This document shows positions 1 to 6,697 of a stretch of 19,645 nucleotides of DNA, piece by piece. The position numbers were made by a program, and so were the translations under genes. How positions within the stretch are numbered: position 1 is the stretch's first letter; each line of letters opens with the position of its first letter. Source of the stretch: DASXBJ01 sp036491755 (lineage in GTDB: Bacteria > Chloroflexota > Dormibacteria > Dormibacterales > Dormibacteraceae); the NCBI GenBank assembly GCA_036491755.1, contig DASXBJ010000078.1, forward strand, positions 1 to 19,645, written 5' to 3'. The notes beneath the pieces were generated by a model that was given only the letters and a program-made list of their open reading frames with translations, was not told the origin of the DNA and did no database searches.

Positions 1-872
1 GTGCCCTGGGGGTTGGCCTCAACCTGGGGCTGAATTGGGGTCCACCCAGGCATCGCCGGCGGCGCAAGCGCTCCAGCGCACTGGACCTGGTCGGCGGTCG
101 AGTTCTGCAATCGGTCGACGGCCTGCACGTGGACGCAGGCGCTCTCACCCGCACGCATGCCGTCGAGCTGTAGGACTCGAGGCGATGGCGTGGCCGCGAG
201 CTGCAACTTGCCAGACCGAGCGTTGCTGGTGAGCCACGAGATGTAGTGGTCCATGCCGGCGACGAAATAGTCGCGGCCCGCACCGTCTCCCCTGTCCGCG
301 ACGGCGTCCCAGGTGAAGGCCACCGAGCTCGGCGTAATCGCCGCGACGTATGGGCGTGGAGGGTCCGGTGCAACCGAGTCGACGTAGATATCGACGACCG
401 GATAGCCGTACTGGTCCGCCATATAAGGAGGAGGGGCGCTGCGTCCACGTGAGCCGAGGCCGCACTGGCCTCCAAATGTCCAGTTGTAGTACGCGATGTA
501 TTCCTTGACGTGGCCGTGAACGGCCCATCCGCTGTCGCCGAAGTTCCAGTGATAGTGCTGCGGATAATCCTCGTGCAGCAGCTTCACCCAGCCGGATGAA
601 TCCCCGGGCGTGCCCCTGAAATCGCCGTAGAAGAAACCGAACCAATCGTCGTAGCCGGGATTGCGGTGGAATCCGTAGAAGGTGTCGACCTCCGGGTTGG
701 CGCTGACCAGCGGGTCGTTCGTCCGCAATGTGGCAACCCACATGTCGGAGAACCTGGTGCACCAGCCGGGAGGGTCTCCGTAATCAGGGCTGCCCCACGA
801 CGAGGCCGCGCGCACCGGCGCGGGAGCAAACCCGACGATGCATGCGATCAGCAGGGCGAGGAGGCGGCGCAC
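1..872 (-). CDS. Secreted protein with fibronectin type III domain (3' end beyond window)
   Basis: This reading frame is open from a GTG at 872 to the left edge (at least 290 codons) and has no ATG start. Residues 1-22 are a classic signal peptide (RR, a leucine/isoleucine-rich core, cleavage after VRA). Residues 23-165 form an aromatic-rich, probably extracellular region of no family I recognise, with Cys38 and Cys137 that could form a disulfide. Residues about 166-265 look like a fibronectin III domain: a PDPP lead-in, SVAFTW strand, the DRGDGAGRDYFVAGMD turn and a VHVQAVD strand. A Pro-rich stretch follows. The start is chosen because the GTG directly precedes the signal peptide and lies exactly 7 nt after a TAGCTT -10-like box; an in-frame TTG at 881 is the alternative. 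It is probably exported and acts at the cell surface or outside. The function is unknown and the C-terminus is not seen. Confidence 0.8.
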   Translation of the reverse strand, partial: MRRLLALLIACIVGFAPAPVRAASSWGSPDYGDPPGWCTRFSDMWVATLRTNDPLVSANPEVDTFYGFHRNPGYDDWFGFFYGDFRGTPGDSSGWVKLLHEDYPQHYHWNFGDSGWAVHGHVKEYIAYYNWTFGGQCGLGSRGRSAPPPYMADQYGYPVVDIYVDSVAPDPPRPYVAAITPSSVAFTWDAVADRGDGAGRDYFVAGMDHYISWLTSNARSGKLQLAATPSPRVLQLDGMRAGESACVHVQAVDRLQNSTADQVQCAGALAPPAMPGWTPIQPQVEANPQG

Positions 873-885
873 GAGTCGCAAGCTA
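870..885 (-). promoter_or_regulatory. -10 box with leaderless start for the FN3 protein
   Basis: On the minus strand TAGCTT (885-880) is followed by 7 nt and then the GTG start. The spacing equals that of three other genes in this window. No good -35 is seen at 17 nt (TTTGCG), and there is no Shine-Dalgarno sequence. Confidence 0.45.
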
Positions 886-945
886 ACGGCTGCCGGCGAA
901 TTCGCAAACCCAGCCTGTTAACGCGCATCGCCAGCACCTTGACAC

Positions 946-974
946 TTGACGAGATGGTCTGTCTCATCTAGTAT
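946..974 (+). promoter_or_regulatory. Sigma70-type promoter of the TetR/ABC exporter operon
   Basis: TTGACG (946-951) and TAGTAT (969-974) are separated by exactly 17 nt. A second overlapping TTGACA lies at 939-944. Transcription should begin near 981-982, which coincides with an in-frame TTG at 982, so the message is probably leaderless. Confidence 0.65.
952..969. promoter_or_regulatory. Candidate TetR operator dyad
   Basis: The inverted repeat AGATG-N8-CATCT fills the spacer between the -35 and -10 boxes of the regulator's own promoter. The next two bases outward, after one mismatch, also pair (AC at 949-950, GT at 971-972). This position is typical of autorepression by TetR proteins; binding is inferred. 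Confidence 0.45.
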
Positions 975-981
975 CGCCACG

Positions 982-1749
982 TTGGCTGCGCAGAGCGTCC
1001 GAGACCGCATCCTGACGCGGGCTCGACCCCTGCTGGCCCAGGGAGGCAAACCGACTGTGGACCAGCTCGCGGAAGCCGCCGGCGTCTCCAGATCGAGCCT
1101 TTACCGAGCCTTCGGCTCGCGCGACGCCCTGCTCGCCGGCCTCGACTTCACCCCCGAGCCGGGCGCCCGCGAGCGCGTCCTGGAATCCGCGCTGGCCATG
1201 GTGGGCGCGCAGGGGCTCGCGGCCCTCTCCATGGATGAGCTCGCGGACCGTGCGCTGGTTTCGCGCGCAACCCTGTACCGACTTTTCCCAGGCAAATCCG
1301 CGCTATTCACGAGCCTCATCCATGCCTACTCCCCGCTCGAGCCAGTCACGACAATCCTGGCCTCGCTCTCCGACGAGCCGCCAGAGGTCGTCATGCCGGA
1401 GATCGCGCGCACGGTGTACCGCACCGTCCTCGCCGGCGGCGAGAACCGCGTGGGCATGTTGCGGACTCTCGTGTTCGAGGTGAGCGGGCTCGCACCGGAG
1501 ACCGAGGAGGCCGCGCGTGAGATCGTGACCAGGCTCGTCGGCATGCTCACGATGTACGTCGTGACTCAGATGTCATCGGGGACGCTGAGGCAGATGAATC
1601 CCCTCCTCGCCCTGCAGTCGTTCATCGGCCCGATCTTCTTCCACCTCATGACCCGTTCCGTCGCCCAGCGGGTGCTCGGAATGGAGCTGGACGGCGAGCA
1701 GGCGGTCACGGACCTGGCCGAGGCCTGGCTGCGGGCGATGCAGCCATGA
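982..1749 (+). CDS. TetR-family regulator with two tandem HTH domains
   Basis: Predicted 255-residue cytoplasmic transcriptional regulator that probably controls the ABC exporter downstream. Two TetR-type DNA-binding domains follow each other. Residues 7-54 contain AEAAGVSRSSLYRAFGSRDAL, and residues 63-112 contain ADRALVSRATLYRLFPGKSAL. Each has the typical helix-turn-helix followed by the LYR-F and K/R-x-AL signature. Residues 115-255 form a helical ligand/dimer domain. Ordinary TetR proteins are about 190-220 residues with one HTH, so this one is unusual. TTG 982 is preferred because a good promoter (946-974) would be inside the gene if the in-frame TTG at 946 were used. The last codons overlap the next start (ATGA), so the three genes are one operon. 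Confidence 0.85.
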   Translation: MAAQSVRDRILTRARPLLAQGGKPTVDQLAEAAGVSRSSLYRAFGSRDALLAGLDFTPEPGARERVLESALAMVGAQGLAALSMDELADRALVSRATLYRLFPGKSALFTSLIHAYSPLEPVTTILASLSDEPPEVVMPEIARTVYRTVLAGGENRVGMLRTLVFEVSGLAPETEEAAREIVTRLVGMLTMYVVTQMSSGTLRQMNPLLALQSFIGPIFFHLMTRSVAQRVLGMELDGEQAVTDLAEAWLRAMQP

Positions 1750-2465
1750 GCGAGCAGCTCGCGGTCGACGTCGAAGGCGTCTTCCGGTCATTCGGAGCCG
1801 TGAAAGCCCTCGACGGCGTCACGCTGCGCGTCAAGCGCGGCGAGATCTATGGCCTGCTCGGTCCGAACGGCGCGGGCAAGACCACTCTCATCCGAATGCT
1901 GGTCGGGCTCATCGAGCCACGCGCCGGCACTGTGACAGTGCTCGGCCGGCGCATGCCCGATGTCGACGTCCTCCGCCAGGTCGGATACATGACCCAGCAG
2001 GCGGCCCTGTATCCGGGGCTCTCCGTCGAGGAGAACGTGCGGTTCTTCGCGGCAATCAATGAAGCGGAGGATGGAGTCAAGTACGCGCTCGAGCGCGTTG
2101 ACCTGTACGAACGTCGAGGCTCGGTAGTGTCGACGCTGAGCGGCGGGATGCGCCAGCGGTGCTCGCTCGCGTGCGCCCTTGTGCACCGTCCCCAGCTCCT
2201 GCTGCTCGACGAGCCGACCGTCGGCGTGGACCCGCAGCTCAGGGTCCAGTTCTGGGAGGACTTCCGGCGGATGGCCGAGGCGGGGACGACCATCATCGTC
2301 TCGAGCCACGTCATGGACGAGGCGGAACGATGTCAGCGGCTCGGCCTGATCCAGTACGGCAAGGTGCTCGCGGAAGGCACTCCCGACGAGATTCGGGCCA
2401 CCGCAGGCACTCCAGTCCTGGAAGACGCGTTTCTCAAGCTGGCCGGGCGGGGGGCGACCCGATGA
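1746..2465 (+). CDS. ABC transporter ATP-binding protein
   Basis: The 239-residue nucleotide-binding subunit of an ABC-2 type exporter, cytoplasmic and membrane-associated through the permease encoded next. It shows Walker A GPNGAGKTT (residues 39-47), a Q-loop (MTQQAALYPGLSVEEN), the signature LSGGMRQR, Walker B LLLLDEPTVGVD and an H-loop (SSHVMDEA). The family (CcmA/DrrA-like) couples ATP hydrolysis to export of drugs, lipids or polysaccharides. The ATG overlaps the TetR stop by 4 nt and its own stop overlaps the permease start by 4 nt, so the products are likely made in step. The substrate cannot be told from the sequence. Confidence 0.95.
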   Translation: MSEQLAVDVEGVFRSFGAVKALDGVTLRVKRGEIYGLLGPNGAGKTTLIRMLVGLIEPRAGTVTVLGRRMPDVDVLRQVGYMTQQAALYPGLSVEENVRFFAAINEAEDGVKYALERVDLYERRGSVVSTLSGGMRQRCSLACALVHRPQLLLLDEPTVGVDPQLRVQFWEDFRRMAEAGTTIIVSSHVMDEAERCQRLGLIQYGKVLAEGTPDEIRATAGTPVLEDAFLKLAGRGATR

Positions 2466-3562
2466 GCGGCCATCGCGTGACCGCCATCACACGACGCCTC
2501 CTGCAGCAGTTTCGTCGTGACCGCCGAACCCTCGCCCTGCTCTTCGTCGCGCCCATCGTGATCCTGGGTCTTTTGGGATATCTAATCCGCGGCTCGGCAT
2601 CGGCGCCTTCGGTCGGAATCGCCAACGAGGATCAGGGCCCGGCCGGCGCCGCGGTCGCCGCCGCGCTGGCCGGCTCGAGCGCGATCAGCACCGTGGCGAT
2701 CAATGCGGCCGATGGCGACGCGAAGTTGAAGGACGGGTCGCTCGCCGCCTACATCGTGCTGCCCCCCGATTTCAGCCGCCAGGCCCAGTCGGGCTCCATC
2801 GCGCCGCAGGTGCGCCTCGAAGGCTCTCAACCCGGCAGCACGGGCCCGGTTCTGCAGGCTCTGGAGCAGGCCCTGATCTCGCTGGCGGCGCAGGCGCCCG
2901 GCCAGGGAATCCACGTCCAGCCGCAGGTCTCCTACCTCTACGGCGGTCGGAACTTCGACACGCTGGACTATTTCGGAGCTGCATTCATCGGCCTGATCGT
3001 CTTCTTCCTCGTCTTCGTCGTGACCATCGTCTCGTTCCTCAACGAGCGCTCGCAGGGCACGCTGGAGCGCCTGATGGCTAGCCCGCTGCGCCGAGGCGAG
3101 ATCGTGCTCGGCTACATGCTCGGCTTCTCGGTCCTGGCGCTGGTCCAGTCGGCGGAGGTGCTGGTTTTTGCGCTGGCGGTGCTCAAGGTGCACAACTCGG
3201 GCAACGTGGCGCTCATCTTCGGCATCGAGGCGCTGATGGCCATTGCGGCGGTCAACCTCGGCATCTTCCTCAGCATGTTCGCTCGTACCGAGTTCCAGGC
3301 CGTGCAGTTCATCCCGCTGGTGATCGTGCCGCAGTTCCTGCTCTCGGGAATCCTGTTCTCGGTCTCGTCGGAGCCCCGGCCGCTGCAAATCCTGTCCGAC
3401 GTACTGCCGCTGACCTACGCCGTCAACGGGTTGCGGGACGTGATGGTCAAGGGCGCCGACCTGAGCTGGGGATCGCTCCAGCTCGACGCCGGCGTCGTGC
3501 TGGGTTTCGTGGTCGTTCTGATCATTGCCGGAACCATGACGCTGCGCAGGCGCATCGCATGA
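2462..3562 (+). CDS. ABC-2 type transporter permease
   Basis: The 366-residue membrane subunit of the exporter. Layout: one N-terminal membrane segment (about 23-42), a large external domain (about 45-165), then five membrane segments between about 170 and 360, ending in a basic RRRIA tail. The NERSQGTLERLMASPLRR stretch after the second segment is the conserved cytoplasmic element of ABC-2 permeases of the YhhJ/DrrB type. The start is the ATG that overlaps the ATPase stop (ATGA); the frame continues upstream of it, but that part is shadow sequence of the ATPase gene. Together with the ATPase it probably forms a 2+2 exporter that the TetR protein switches on when its ligand appears. Confidence 0.93.
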   Translation: MSGHRVTAITRRLLQQFRRDRRTLALLFVAPIVILGLLGYLIRGSASAPSVGIANEDQGPAGAAVAAALAGSSAISTVAINAADGDAKLKDGSLAAYIVLPPDFSRQAQSGSIAPQVRLEGSQPGSTGPVLQALEQALISLAAQAPGQGIHVQPQVSYLYGGRNFDTLDYFGAAFIGLIVFFLVFVVTIVSFLNERSQGTLERLMASPLRRGEIVLGYMLGFSVLALVQSAEVLVFALAVLKVHNSGNVALIFGIEALMAIAAVNLGIFLSMFARTEFQAVQFIPLVIVPQFLLSGILFSVSSEPRPLQILSDVLPLTYAVNGLRDVMVKGADLSWGSLQLDAGVVLGFVVVLIIAGTMTLRRRIA

Positions 3563-3583
3563 GACCGGTACGCTGGTGCCGGC

Positions 3584-3886
3584 ATGCTCCTGGTCTGCTC
3601 ACGTCGCTGCGGCAGCCGGCTTTTCCGCGCCCTGTTCGCCGAGGTCGAGATCGACTCCGCCGGCGAGTACCAGGACTTCCGCATCGCCCAGGCGGGGTAC
3701 GTCTGTTTGAGCTGCGGATCGCCGGCCGTCGACCTGAGCGCTGTCCCCGAAGCGATGCGCGAAGAGGAGGAGGAGGACGCGCGCGAGGAGGTCTCCGACG
3801 TGCTCTGCCCCGTGTGCGAAACGATGGTGCGGCTGGACGGCAGCATGGAATGCCCCAACTGCGGCTCCCCGCTGGAGGTGGCCTGA
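3584..3886 (+). CDS. Small acidic zinc-ribbon protein
   Basis: A 100-residue soluble protein with four cysteine pairs: Cys5/Cys9, Cys41/Cys44, Cys75/Cys78 and Cys90/Cys93. The last four form a standard C-terminal zinc ribbon (LCPVCE and CPNCGSP). The first four could form a second zinc site. Between them lies a strongly acidic helix with a run of glutamates around residues 60-69. No catalytic motif is visible, and I do not recognise a named family; a nucleic-acid- or protein-binding role is a guess. A TACGCT box 9 nt before the ATG may be its promoter. Another frame over the same bases is open but has none of this cysteine pattern. Its stop lies 4 nt from the stop of the convergent ligase gene. 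Confidence 0.75.
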   Translation: MLLVCSRRCGSRLFRALFAEVEIDSAGEYQDFRIAQAGYVCLSCGSPAVDLSAVPEAMREEEEEDAREEVSDVLCPVCETMVRLDGSMECPNCGSPLEVA

Positions 3887-3895
3887 GCCCTCAGG
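3882..3895. terminator. Palindrome carrying both convergent stop codons
   Basis: CCTGAG-CC-CTCAGG is a 6-bp perfect stem. The TGA of the zinc-ribbon gene (3884-3886) and the TGA of the minus-strand ligase gene (3891-3893) occupy mirror positions in it. There is no T tract, so termination activity is uncertain. Confidence 0.35.
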
Positions 3896-5087
3896 TGAGC
3901 GCTGCTGTCCCCACCAGGATGCCCAGCATCCACGCCGCCGCCGCGGCGTCGCGCTGACGCAGGGCCGCACGCAGCGCGCGCACCGCGCGTGGCGTGTCAA
4001 GGTCGTCGGCCATCGCCCTCTCGAACTCGGCCAGCAGTGCGCGCGAAGGTTGCACCTGCCGCGCGTGCCTATCGGCGGCCGAGCTCTCCGCCAGCAGCGA
4101 GCGTAATCGGTCGATCAGCCGAGACGCCCTCGCCAGCCCCTGCCAGCTGAAATTCCAGTCGGCGTGATAGCGATGCGAGATGAGGTACAGGCGGATGGCG
4201 GCCGCCGGGGCTCGCTGCAGCGCCTGGCTCACCTTGACCAGGTTGCCGAGCGACTTGCTCATCTTGCGACCCTCGTAACGGACCATCCCCGTGTGCATCC
4301 ACGCTCGGGCAAACGGCGCCTTGCCCGTCAACGATTCGGATTGCGCCCGCTCGGACTCGTGGTGGCTGAACTCGAGGTCTCGTCCACCGCCGTGGATGTC
4401 GATCTGCTCGCCCAGATACCGCATCGCCATGGCCGAGCACTCGATGTGCCAGCCGGGCCGGCCGGGACCGAACTTCGACTGCCACGACGGCTCATCGGGC
4501 GCTGATCCACGCCACAGCGGGAAGTCCAGCGGCCCGCGCTTGGCGTCGGGACCCACGGTGCCCAGCAGCCCCTCGTCGCGCAGCTTGCGAAGCATCGACC
4601 GGCGCGTGCGATGCGAGAGCCTGCCGTAACCGGGATAGCGGGACACGTCGAAGTACAGCCCGTCCGTCCTGTAGGCGAACCGCTTCGCGTGCAGGCGATT
4701 GGCAGCGGCGAGGATTGGCTCGATCTCATCCGATACACGCGGCATGACGTCGGGCGCGCGCCAGCCGAGCGCGGTCATGTCGCGAATATGGACCTGCGTC
4801 TCGCGATCGGCCAACGTCCGCCAGTCGACCTCGTCGCGCCGTGCCCGCTCGAACAGCGGGTCGTCGATATCAGTGACGTTCTGGACGTACCGAACGCGGC
4901 CGCCCTTGGCTTCGATGAAGCGAACGAGCACGTCGAAGATGGAGAAGGTGAACGCGTGCCCCATATGGCCCGAGTCATAGGGAGTGACCCCGCAGACATA
5001 GAGCGTGAGCGCCTTCTTGCGCCCCGTGGTCGCCGGTGTAAATGCGACCTTGCGTCGGGACAGCGTGTCGCTGACGCGGATCCGCAA
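3891..5087 (-). CDS. mshC: MshC-like cysteine ligase (cysteinyl-tRNA synthetase family)
   Basis: Predicted 398-residue class I synthetase-type enzyme that activates cysteine with ATP. It has the nucleotide motif HMGH (41-44), KMSKS (275-279) and the zinc/cysteine site Cys32, Cys217 and the HHE at 242-244. The sequence resembles MshC, which joins cysteine to glucosaminyl-inositol in mycothiol synthesis, more than CysS: YVCGVTPYD-x2-H-x-GHA, YVQNVTDIDDPLFERA, a DWR stretch, and GPGRPGWHIECSAMA. It also stops at MshC length (about 400), without the longer tRNA-binding end of CysS. The start is set at TTG 5087, which gives the usual family N-terminus 29 nt after the metK stop; the frame continues upstream inside metK. 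A divergent cysteinyl-tRNA synthetase is the alternative. Confidence 0.82.
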   Translation of the reverse strand: MRIRVSDTLSRRKVAFTPATTGRKKALTLYVCGVTPYDSGHMGHAFTFSIFDVLVRFIEAKGGRVRYVQNVTDIDDPLFERARRDEVDWRTLADRETQVHIRDMTALGWRAPDVMPRVSDEIEPILAAANRLHAKRFAYRTDGLYFDVSRYPGYGRLSHRTRRSMLRKLRDEGLLGTVGPDAKRGPLDFPLWRGSAPDEPSWQSKFGPGRPGWHIECSAMAMRYLGEQIDIHGGGRDLEFSHHESERAQSESLTGKAPFARAWMHTGMVRYEGRKMSKSLGNLVKVSQALQRAPAAAIRLYLISHRYHADWNFSWQGLARASRLIDRLRSLLAESSAADRHARQVQPSRALLAEFERAMADDLDTPRAVRALRAALRQRDAAAAAWMLGILVGTAALT

Positions 5088-5115
5088 CCCGGCTTGACGC
5101 TGGTTCAGGTGCGTG

Positions 5116-6345
5116 TCAGCTGGAACGTCGAGCTGACACCGATGAGTCGGCGCGCAGCGCTTCGACCCGGTTCGTGACCTCCCACGGCACCCCGAGGTCG
5201 TCACGACCGAAGTGACCGTAGGCGGCGGTCGGACGGTAAATCGGCCGCATCAGCTTCATGTTCGCGATGATCGCGCCTGGGCGCAGGTCGAAATGGCGCC
5301 CGACCAGCGCGAGCAGCTCGTCCTCGGGCACCGTGCTGGTGCCGAAGGTCTCGACGGCCACCGACGTCGGATGGGAACGGCCGATGGCGTACGAAACCTG
5401 GACCTCGCAGCGATCCGCAAGCCCGGCGGCAACGAGGTTCTTGGCCACGTGCCTCGCGGCGTATGCCGCCGAGCGGTCGACCTTGCTCGGGTCCTTGCCG
5501 CTGAACGCGCCGCCCCCGTGCCTCGCCACCCCGCCGTACGTGTCGACGATGATCTTCCGGCCGGTCAAGCCGGCGTCCGCGGCCGGCCCGCCGACGACGA
5601 ACTGGCCGCTGGGGTTGACCATGATCTTGGTCGCCGCGTCTACGACCATGCCCTTCAGCACGGGAGCGATCACCAGCTCCCGCACCGCATCAGAGACCTC
5701 TTTCTGGGTCACGTTGGGGGCGTGGTGCGTGGATACGACGATCGCTTCGATGCGCTTCGGCCGTCCGAACTCGTACTCGACGGTGACTTGGGTCTTTCCG
5801 TCGGGCCGCAGGAACTGAAGGGACTTGTCCTTCCTGACCTGGGCGAGGCGCTGGGCGAGGCGGTGGGCAAGCGAGATGGTGAGGGGCATGAGCTCGGGCG
5901 TTTCGCGACAGGCGAAGCCGATCATCATGCCCTGGTCGCCGGCGCCCTGCAGCTCGAAAGGATCGTCCTCGAGAGTGCCTTCACGCTCTTCGAGGGAATG
6001 GTTGACGCTGGCCGCGATGTCGGGCGACTGCTCCTTGAGATAGACCTGGATCAACGCGTGGTCGGCATCGAAGCCGGTTGACTCGTCGTCGTATCCGATG
6101 CCGCGAATGGTGTCTCGGATCGTGCGCTGGATGTCGAGCTCGGCGTGCGTCGTCACCTCGCCGATCACCACGCACAGGCCCTTCGTGATGGCCGTCTCAC
6201 AGGCCACACGCGCGTCCGCATCCTGGGCGAGCATTCCGTCGAGGACAGCGTCCGAGACCTGGTCGCAGATCTTGTCCGGGTGACCTTCGGTCACGGATTC
6301 AGAGGTCAGTAGGTACGAGGGAGACGCCGCAAAGGAAGTAGTCAC
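5116..6345 (-). CDS. metK: S-adenosylmethionine synthetase
   Basis: MetK makes S-adenosylmethionine from methionine and ATP in the cytoplasm. The frame gives about 409 residues, near the usual 380-400. Family motifs are clear: SESVTEGHPDKICDQVSD at the N-terminus, GAGDQGMMIGFAC in the middle (the methionine-loop/ATP region) and the P-loop-like GGGAFSGKDPSKVDRSAAY. GTG 6345 is preferred; TTG 6357 is also in frame but overlaps a good -10 box. The C-terminus has a short Ser/Arg-rich tail (about 15 residues). The MshC-like gene begins 29 nt after this stop on the same strand and is probably cotranscribed. No SAM riboswitch fits in the short upstream gap. Confidence 0.96.
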   Translation of the reverse strand: MTTSFAASPSYLLTSESVTEGHPDKICDQVSDAVLDGMLAQDADARVACETAITKGLCVVIGEVTTHAELDIQRTIRDTIRGIGYDDESTGFDADHALIQVYLKEQSPDIAASVNHSLEEREGTLEDDPFELQGAGDQGMMIGFACRETPELMPLTISLAHRLAQRLAQVRKDKSLQFLRPDGKTQVTVEYEFGRPKRIEAIVVSTHHAPNVTQKEVSDAVRELVIAPVLKGMVVDAATKIMVNPSGQFVVGGPAADAGLTGRKIIVDTYGGVARHGGGAFSGKDPSKVDRSAAYAARHVAKNLVAAGLADRCEVQVSYAIGRSHPTSVAVETFGTSTVPEDELLALVGRHFDLRPGAIIANMKLMRPIYRPTAAYGHFGRDDLGVPWEVTNRVEALRADSSVSARRSS

Positions 6346-6356
6346 AACGGCAGCCA

Positions 6357-6362
6357 ATCATA
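6357..6362 (-). promoter_or_regulatory. Probable -10 box of metK
   Basis: TATGAT on the minus strand matches the consensus at 5 of 6 positions and lies 11 nt before GTG 6345, giving a leader of only a few bases. No clear -35 is visible. Confidence 0.4.
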
Positions 6363-6378
6363 GCGAGGGACGTTGCAC

Positions 6379-6420
6379 GAGCCCTCCTCATTCGATGGCG
6401 GAGCCGGACGGAGGGGGCTC
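6379..6420 (-). terminator. Weak hairpin after the sigma/Rieske operon
   Basis: Arms GAGCCCCCTCC and GGAGGGCTC pair with a 2-nt bulge around a 22-nt loop, 13 nt beyond the stop of the small 87-residue gene. There is no T tract. It may separate that operon from metK. Confidence 0.3.
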
Positions 6421-6432
6421 AGACATGCACCC

Positions 6433-6696
6433 CTACGCACCGTTGTGGTGGCGGCTCTCTTCGGGATCCTGCCCGAGCAGCTGGGCCTGCAGCGCGAAGA
6501 TGTCGTCCAGCACCCGGTCGATGCGACGGCCTTCGAGGCGGTGGTCGGCGATGACGCCCGCCCGCTCGAGGTGCTTGCGCAGCAAGGTGCCTAGCGGCCC
6601 GTCGATGCGTGCCTTGCCGTGCATCTGGGCCTCCTCCAGCAGCTGGAGGCATCGATCCAAAGCCAGCTGTCTTGACCTGTGCTCACGGACGCTCAT
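6433..6696 (-). CDS. Small helical protein of the sigma/Rieske operon
   Basis: An 87-residue soluble, charged and probably all-helical protein without a recognised family. It has no signal peptide, no membrane segment and a single cysteine, in the RCLQLLEEAQ stretch. The ATG at 6696 follows the Rieske stop by one base (TGACATG), so translation is likely coupled and the product belongs with the sigma factor and Rieske protein. An in-frame ATG further upstream would overlap the Rieske gene and is not preferred. The leucine pattern around residues 10-20 and 55-75 would allow a helical hairpin or dimer. Role unknown; an adaptor or regulator in the same signalling unit is conceivable. Confidence 0.6.
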   Translation of the reverse strand: MSVREHRSRQLALDRCLQLLEEAQMHGKARIDGPLGTLLRKHLERAGVIADHRLEGRRIDRVLDDIFALQAQLLGQDPEESRHHNGA

Positions 6697-6697
6697 G

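Noticed and set aside
145..762. Minus-strand open frame of about 205 codons
   Set aside because: Arg/Gly-rich low-complexity product; the frame beside it encodes a signal peptide and an FN3 domain and is open over the whole stretch.
946..981. Upstream TTG extension of the TetR protein
   Set aside because: It would put the whole promoter, including the -10 box, inside the coding region; the TTG at 982 fits the promoter.
5088..5204. N-terminal extension of the MshC-like protein
   Set aside because: Residues before TTG 5087 overlap the end of metK in another frame and do not resemble family N-termini.
6346..6432. SAM riboswitch in front of metK
   Set aside because: The gap is under 90 nt, the likely -10 box lies 11 nt from the start, and no riboswitch core was seen.
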